Assembly (NCBI GenBank): GCA_024399015.1
Contig: JAKSIC010000021.1
Coordinates: 1 to 52,623, forward strand
Direction of reading: 5' to 3'
Source: Fibrobacter sp.
Lineage (GTDB): Bacteria; Fibrobacterota; Fibrobacteria; Fibrobacterales; Fibrobacteraceae
DNA: 52,623 bases
Shown here: positions 48,940 to 52,623 of the stretch, in pieces
Layout: every line of letters begins with the position of its first letter
How positions within the stretch are numbered: the stretch's first letter is position 1
Program-made: the position numbers and the translations under genes
The notes under the pieces: generated by a model
Told to the model about the DNA's origin: nothing
The model's input: only the letters and a program-made list of their open reading frames with translations
Database searches by the model: none

Positions 48940-51270
48940 ATGATCTTTACTGTGAAGAAACGTGACGGCCGTGAGATGCCGTTCAACATCGAAAAGATTT
49001 CCGATGCCATTGTAAAAGCTTTCCGTGCCTCCGGTGAACTTGAAGAACAGATCAAGGCTTCTCAGAGCCAGCTCGACCTCCTGGGTGGCGAAGATGTTCT
49101 TAGCAGCACCGCCCTCAAAGTTGCAGCTTATGCAGTAGGTCGCCTCGAAGCAGAAGGCAAGACCAAGCCCGAAATTGAAGATATTCAGGATGCTGTTGAA
49201 AAGGCTTTGACCGAAGCCGGCTACGGCGACACCGCCAAGAGCTACATCCTTTATCGTGCAGAACGTACCCGTGTTCGTGAAGTGAACACCCGCCTTATGC
49301 ACACCCTCCGCGACATTACTTTCAGTTCCGCAAAGGAATCTGACCTCAAGCGCGAAAACGCAAATATCGATGGCGACACCGCCATGGGCACCATGCTCAA
49401 GTACGGTTCCGAATCCGCAAAGCATTTCTACACCATGATGATGCTGAAGCCGGAACACAGCCGCGCTCATTCCGAAGGCGATATCCATATTCATGACTTG
49501 GACTTCTACGCCCTCACCATGACCTGCTGCCAGATCGACTTGATCAAGCTTTTCAAGAACGGCTTCAACACCGGTCACGGCCATCTCCGTGAACCGAAGG
49601 ACATCCGCAGCTACGCAGCTCTCGCTGCAATTGCTATCCAGTCCAACCAGAACGATCAGCACGGTGGCCAGGCTGTTCCTAACTTCGACTATGCCATGGC
49701 CGACGGCGTTCGCATCACTTACCGCAAGGCTTACCTGAATAACATGGTGAAGGCCTTGATTCTTCTCACCGGTAAGGAAGAAGAAGAACTCCGCCCCGTC
49801 GTCAAGAAGCTTCACGATGAAATGGCTGAAATGGGTATGGTTGCAACTCTCGTTCCCAACGAAAAGTTCGTCCAGACCGAAGCCCGCGAACTTTCCAAGA
49901 CTTTCTCTGTGGAAGTGGTTATGGGCGCTCAGAAGTTTGCTGAAAAGCAGGCTTACGAAGAAACCGATAAGGCTACCTTCCAGGCAATGGAAGCCTTCGT
50001 TCACAACCTGAACTCTATGCACAGCCGCGCCGGTGCCCAGACTCCGTTCTCCAGCATCAACTATGGTATGTGCACCGATCCCGAAGCCCGCATGGTAATC
50101 CGCAACTTGCTCCTTACCACAGAAGAAGGCTTGGGTGGTGGCGAAACCGCAATCTTCCCGATTCAGATTCTCCGCGTGAAGGCTGGTGTGAACCTGAACC
50201 CGGGCGATCCCAACTACGATTTGTTCAAGCTGGCTTGCCGCGTTTCCGCAAAGCGCTTGTTCCCCAACTTCAGCTTCATGGATGCACCGTACAATGCCGC
50301 TTACTACAAGCCGGGCCGTCCTGAAACTGAAATCGCCTACATGGGCTGCCGTACCCGCGTTATTGGTAACTCCGCTCGCCCCGACCACGAAATCACTTTC
50401 GGTCGCGGTAACTTGAGCTTCACTTCCATTAACCTGCCCCGCATCGCTCTCAAGATGAAGTCCCTTGACCTGTTCTACAAGGAACTGGACCGTATGTTGG
50501 CTCTCGTTCGCGATCAGTTGCTGGAACGTATGGAAGTCCAGAGCCGTAAGCGTGTGAAGAACTTCCCCTTCCTCATGGGTCAGGGCATTTGGATTGGTTC
50601 CGAAAAGCTTGGCTGGAATGACGAAGTTCGCGAAGTCCTTAAGGATGGTACCCTTTCCATCGGTTTCATCGGCCTTGCTGAAACGCTGGTGGCTCTCACC
50701 GGTAAGCATCATGGCGAATCCGAATCTTCTCAGCGCCTGGGCCTGGAAATCATCCAGCACATGCGCGACTTCTGCGACAGCGAATCCAAGCGCCTCGGTG
50801 TGAACATTACCTTGTTCGCAACTCCGGCAGAAGGCCTTTCCGGTCGCTTCCTCCGTATGGACAAGAAGAAGTTCGGCATTATCCCGGGCGTTACCGACCG
50901 CGATTACTATACCAACTCTTTCCATGTTCCGGTCTACTACAAGATTTCCGCATTCAAGAAGATCGAACTGGAAGCTCCGTACCACGCACTCACCAACGCT
51001 GGCCATATCAGCTACATCGAAATGGATGGTGACCCGACTCAGAACCTGGACGCATTCGAAAAGATCGTTCGCTTCATGGCCAAGTCCGGCATCGGCTATG
51101 GCTCCATCAACCATCCGGTTGACCGTGACCCGGTCTGCGGTTTCGTTGGCGTGATTAACGATGTGTGCCCCCGCTGCGGCCGTAAGGAAGGTCATTCCAT
51201 TGACCCGCAGAAGATCGAGGAACTCCGCAAGAAGTTCCCGGGCATGCCTGCCTTCCTGGGCATCCGCTAA
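48940..51270 (+). CDS. nrdD: Anaerobic ribonucleoside-triphosphate reductase, large part lacking glycyl-radical tail
   Basis: This 776-residue class III reductase starts with an ATP-cone (KRDGREMPFNIEKISDAIVK) that mediates allosteric control. The catalytic barrel follows with DLDFYALTMTCCQIDLIKLF, YMGCRTRVIGNSA (candidate thiyl Cys470) and the nucleotide-binding regions. The C-terminal zinc knuckle is DPVCGFVGVINDVCPRCG (Cys733, 743, 746), where Asp replaces the usual first Cys of CxxC. It then ends with a 30-residue tail (to FLGIR) and has no RxxGY glycyl-radical motif; that motif is in the next gene. The start at 48940 is preceded by AGGA; a TTG 6 bp upstream is less likely. It makes dNTPs without oxygen. 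Confidence 0.93.
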   Translation: MIFTVKKRDGREMPFNIEKISDAIVKAFRASGELEEQIKASQSQLDLLGGEDVLSSTALKVAAYAVGRLEAEGKTKPEIEDIQDAVEKALTEAGYGDTAKSYILYRAERTRVREVNTRLMHTLRDITFSSAKESDLKRENANIDGDTAMGTMLKYGSESAKHFYTMMMLKPEHSRAHSEGDIHIHDLDFYALTMTCCQIDLIKLFKNGFNTGHGHLREPKDIRSYAALAAIAIQSNQNDQHGGQAVPNFDYAMADGVRITYRKAYLNNMVKALILLTGKEEEELRPVVKKLHDEMAEMGMVATLVPNEKFVQTEARELSKTFSVEVVMGAQKFAEKQAYEETDKATFQAMEAFVHNLNSMHSRAGAQTPFSSINYGMCTDPEARMVIRNLLLTTEEGLGGGETAIFPIQILRVKAGVNLNPGDPNYDLFKLACRVSAKRLFPNFSFMDAPYNAAYYKPGRPETEIAYMGCRTRVIGNSARPDHEITFGRGNLSFTSINLPRIALKMKSLDLFYKELDRMLALVRDQLLERMEVQSRKRVKNFPFLMGQGIWIGSEKLGWNDEVREVLKDGTLSIGFIGLAETLVALTGKHHGESESSQRLGLEIIQHMRDFCDSESKRLGVNITLFATPAEGLSGRFLRMDKKKFGIIPGVTDRDYYTNSFHVPVYYKISAFKKIELEAPYHALTNAGHISYIEMDGDPTQNLDAFEKIVRFMAKSGIGYGSINHPVDRDPVCGFVGVINDVCPRCGRKEGHSIDPQKIEELRKKFPGMPAFLGIR

Positions 51271-51332
51271 TCCTGTGTGCGTAGTTGGAAAAAATTTTTT
51301 CTCAGTATAAAGTAAACATTAAGGAGTATATA

Positions 51333-51491
51333 ATGTCTGATAAGGAAAAGTCCCAGTACGGCGAAGGCGTTGGTTTCGAACGCATCCGTCGCATCACTGG
51401 TTACCTGGTTGGTACAGTGGACCGTTTCAACAACGCAAAGCTTGCTGAAGTGAACGACCGCGTCAAGCACGGTTACGACAGCGAAAACTAA
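51333..51491 (+). CDS. Stand-alone glycyl-radical domain of NrdD (52 aa)
   Basis: The 52-residue product contains FERIRRITGYLVGTVDRFNN then AEVNDRVKHG, which is the C-terminal glycyl-radical segment normally found at the end of NrdD. The predicted radical residue is Gly23. The ATG at 51333 has a strong AAGGAG ribosome site 6 nt upstream, so it is translated on its own and is not a frameshift remnant. It lies 62 bp after the nrdD stop and 31 bp before nrdG. Presumably it docks on the large protein to complete the active site and is activated by NrdG. An upstream in-frame ATG at 51285 is less likely. Confidence 0.85.
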   Translation: MSDKEKSQYGEGVGFERIRRITGYLVGTVDRFNNAKLAEVNDRVKHGYDSEN

Positions 51492-51522
51492 TTTGTTGAA
51501 TTAAAAATCTGTTGACGCATAG

Positions 51523-52140
51523 ATGAACCGAGATCGCGAATTCGAAGAAGACGCCCTTTGCGAGGGAGAATTTCCTGCAGCGGAAGGTCTCGAATCTATG
51601 CGCCTGCGAATAGCGGGTGTAGAGCCGGAATCCTTTGTGGACGGCCCGGGCATCCGCTTTTCTATTTTCACCCAGGGCTGCTCCCATCATTGCCCCGGGT
51701 GCCATAATCCCCAGACCCACGACTTTAACGGCGGTCACTTCGTTTCTCTCAAGGAACTTCTTGAAATGATCGAGGAAAACCCGCTGCTGGATGGTGTCAC
51801 CCTTAGCGGCGGCGACCCCATGTTCCAGGCGGCAACCTTGGTTCCCCTGGCTCGCGAGATCAAGGAACGTGGAATGAATCTGGTCATCTTCACAGGGTTC
51901 ACCTTCGAACGCCTCATGGCCATGAAGGATGAAAAGCCTGAGATGCTGGAACTGCTGAGTTTTGCGGATATCCTGGTGGATGGTCCTTTCGTTATGGCAC
52001 AGCGTTGCCTGGACCTGAAGTTCCGCGGTTCCAAGAACCAGCGTATTATCGATGTCCAGGAAAGCCTGACCCAGGGTCGCGTCGTTCTCCACCAGATTCA
52101 GCTGGAGGAGCAGGAACAGCGTCCGGATTTATTTGAATAA
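51523..52140 (+). CDS. nrdG: Anaerobic ribonucleotide reductase-activating protein (radical SAM)
   Basis: This 205-residue protein has the radical-SAM cluster CSHHCPGC (Cys53, 57, 60; Cys-x3-Cys-x2-Cys) and the SAM-binding SGGDPMF. The NrdG-type RLRIAGVEPESFVDGPGIRF is also present. It reductively cleaves SAM to generate the glycyl radical, here most likely on the separate 52-residue protein. The first 25 residues (acidic, MNRDREFEEDALCEGEFP) are an extension beyond typical NrdG; a second ATG at 51598 would give the standard length, and no clear ribosome site favours either. The end overlaps the convergent gene by 12 bp. Confidence 0.93.
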   Translation: MNRDREFEEDALCEGEFPAAEGLESMRLRIAGVEPESFVDGPGIRFSIFTQGCSHHCPGCHNPQTHDFNGGHFVSLKELLEMIEENPLLDGVTLSGGDPMFQAATLVPLAREIKERGMNLVIFTGFTFERLMAMKDEKPEMLELLSFADILVDGPFVMAQRCLDLKFRGSKNQRIIDVQESLTQGRVVLHQIQLEEQEQRPDLFE

Positions 52141-52623
52141 TTTTGAAACGACTTGATCCCGGAAATCGTCAAGTCTCTCGAAGCTTTGATTTTCCCGAAT
52201 TGTCCGGTAGCTGTTGTAAATTTCAATCAGGTCGCTTTTTAGTTGCTGCTCGGTGTAGGTGGAGTCTTCTGCCGACTTGATGGCCTGTTCCCAAAGCTGT
52301 CTGGAAACTTTGTAGCTGGTCGTGTCTCCCAGGGAGATTCCGAAGTTGTCCATGCGCTGTATCGCCGAGAGCAGGGCCACATGGGGTGCCGGGCTAAAAA
52401 TCGCAGCAGTCACGTGGGCGGAAAATTCGATATCAAGGTTTAGCGTCAACTCGGGATGTTCAATGCCATCCACTTGATGTTTCGCCTCGTGAATGACGGT
52501 CTCCATTTCCTGGGCGTACTTGATATACTCTCTTGACTTACCGCCGAACTCCTTTTCCAGGAGCTTGAAATAGATTTCGTTGGCCTTAAATATATCGAAC
52601 TTGGGTAAACCGATTAGCCGCCA
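52129..52623 (-). CDS. Putative HExxH protein, N-terminally truncated by window edge
   Basis: The frame is open to the window edge, giving 164 C-terminal residues; the true start lies outside. It contains METVIHEAKHQVDGIEHPEL, where HEAKH is an HExxH zinc-binding motif, followed about 20 residues later by DIEFSAHVTAAIFSP, whose Glu could be a third ligand (gluzincin-like). The rest is helical and charged. A metallopeptidase of unknown family is likely, but the motif is short and could be chance. It is convergent with nrdG, with a 12-bp overlap. Confidence 0.6.
   Translation of the reverse strand, partial: WRLIGLPKFDIFKANEIYFKLLEKEFGGKSREYIKYAQEMETVIHEAKHQVDGIEHPELTLNLDIEFSAHVTAAIFSPAPHVALLSAIQRMDNFGISLGDTTSYKVSRQLWEQAIKSAEDSTYTEQQLKSDLIEIYNSYRTIRENQSFERLDDFRDQVVSKLFK

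Noticed and set aside
48928-51195. A 755-codon open frame antisense to nrdD
   Set aside because: It mirrors a highly conserved gene in GC-balanced DNA, has no domain signal of its own and no credible translation start. It is a coding shadow.
51271-51332. An intron or intein remnant between the two NrdD parts
   Set aside because: The gap is only 62 bp and has no intron structure or intein motifs; it looks like an ordinary intergenic leader.
51240-51340. A simple frameshift or sequencing error splitting NrdD
   Set aside because: The two parts are 62 bp apart, the gap is non-coding in character, and the small gene has its own strong ribosome site and ATG. A single indel would not restore a normal fusion.
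1-52623. CRISPR arrays, insertion sequences, phage or toxin-antitoxin modules
   Set aside because: No regularly spaced repeats, transposase or integrase motifs, or small paired toxin genes were seen in either strand.

Overview
This window most likely comes from the chromosome of a Fibrobacter-type bacterium (Fibrobacterota). The inference rests on a lipoprotein GH5 cellulase with a carbohydrate-binding-like module, a dense set of outer-membrane barrels and lipoproteins, a Gram-negative envelope set (BamD, LptF/LptG, YfgM-like), an anaerobic ribonucleotide reductase with no aerobic one in view, and moderate GC. No 16S gene is present, so the assignment is not proven. The window is almost fully coding and has no plasmid, phage, IS element or CRISPR array. 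One tRNA gene, Thr(CGT), is present.

Layout. 1-2.6 kb: the end of an argD-like gene, a DedA protein, and a barrel protein with a histone-H1-like lysine/alanine tail. 2.7-8.2 kb (minus): a tight five-gene operon of three mutually similar Ig/FN3-like lipoproteins and two PEGA-type membrane proteins. 8.3-10.6 kb: xseB, an OppF-like ATPase and rlmD. 10.6-13.1 kb: a barrel plus three small lipoproteins in one operon. 13.2-18.8 kb (minus): a very large surface metallopeptidase (HEFSH) with propeller and barrel regions, then a GH5 endoglucanase. 19.0-22.4 kb: a tandem nitroreductase (SagB-like), an AT-rich membrane protein, and convergent lrgA-lrgB. 22.6-27.1 kb: fmt, rsmB and two outer-membrane barrel proteins. 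27.1-35.1 kb (minus): a seven-gene run, aroE, aroK-aroB fusion, nucleotide-sugar SDR, lipocalin-like secreted protein, eukaryotic-type hisA, GT4 and mutY. 35.2-38 kb: an XPB-like helicase, the tRNA and a YfgM-like protein. 38-41.8 kb (minus): bamD, a barrel protein and a PHP-domain protein. 41.8-47.7 kb: lptF, lptG, a GAF-GAF-GGDEF protein and a Na+/solute symporter. 47.8-52.6 kb: a SIMPL lipoprotein, the anaerobic RNR operon, and an edge-truncated HExxH protein.

The most unusual feature is the anaerobic ribonucleotide reductase. The large NrdD polypeptide (48940-51270) stops after its zinc knuckle. The glycyl-radical segment expected at its C-terminus is instead a separate 52-residue protein (51333-51491) with its own strong ribosome binding site, followed by nrdG. 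Two NrdR-box-like sites and several perfect inverted repeats lie upstream of nrdD. This looks like a split-subunit class III reductase, functionally reminiscent of the stand-alone glycyl-radical protein GrcA/YfiD.

Across the window, nine genes at transcription-unit starts carry a TANATT hexamer exactly 7 or 9 nt before the start codon. This suggests leaderless or near-leaderless mRNAs and helped choose several starts. All functional names come from motif reading; no database search was run.
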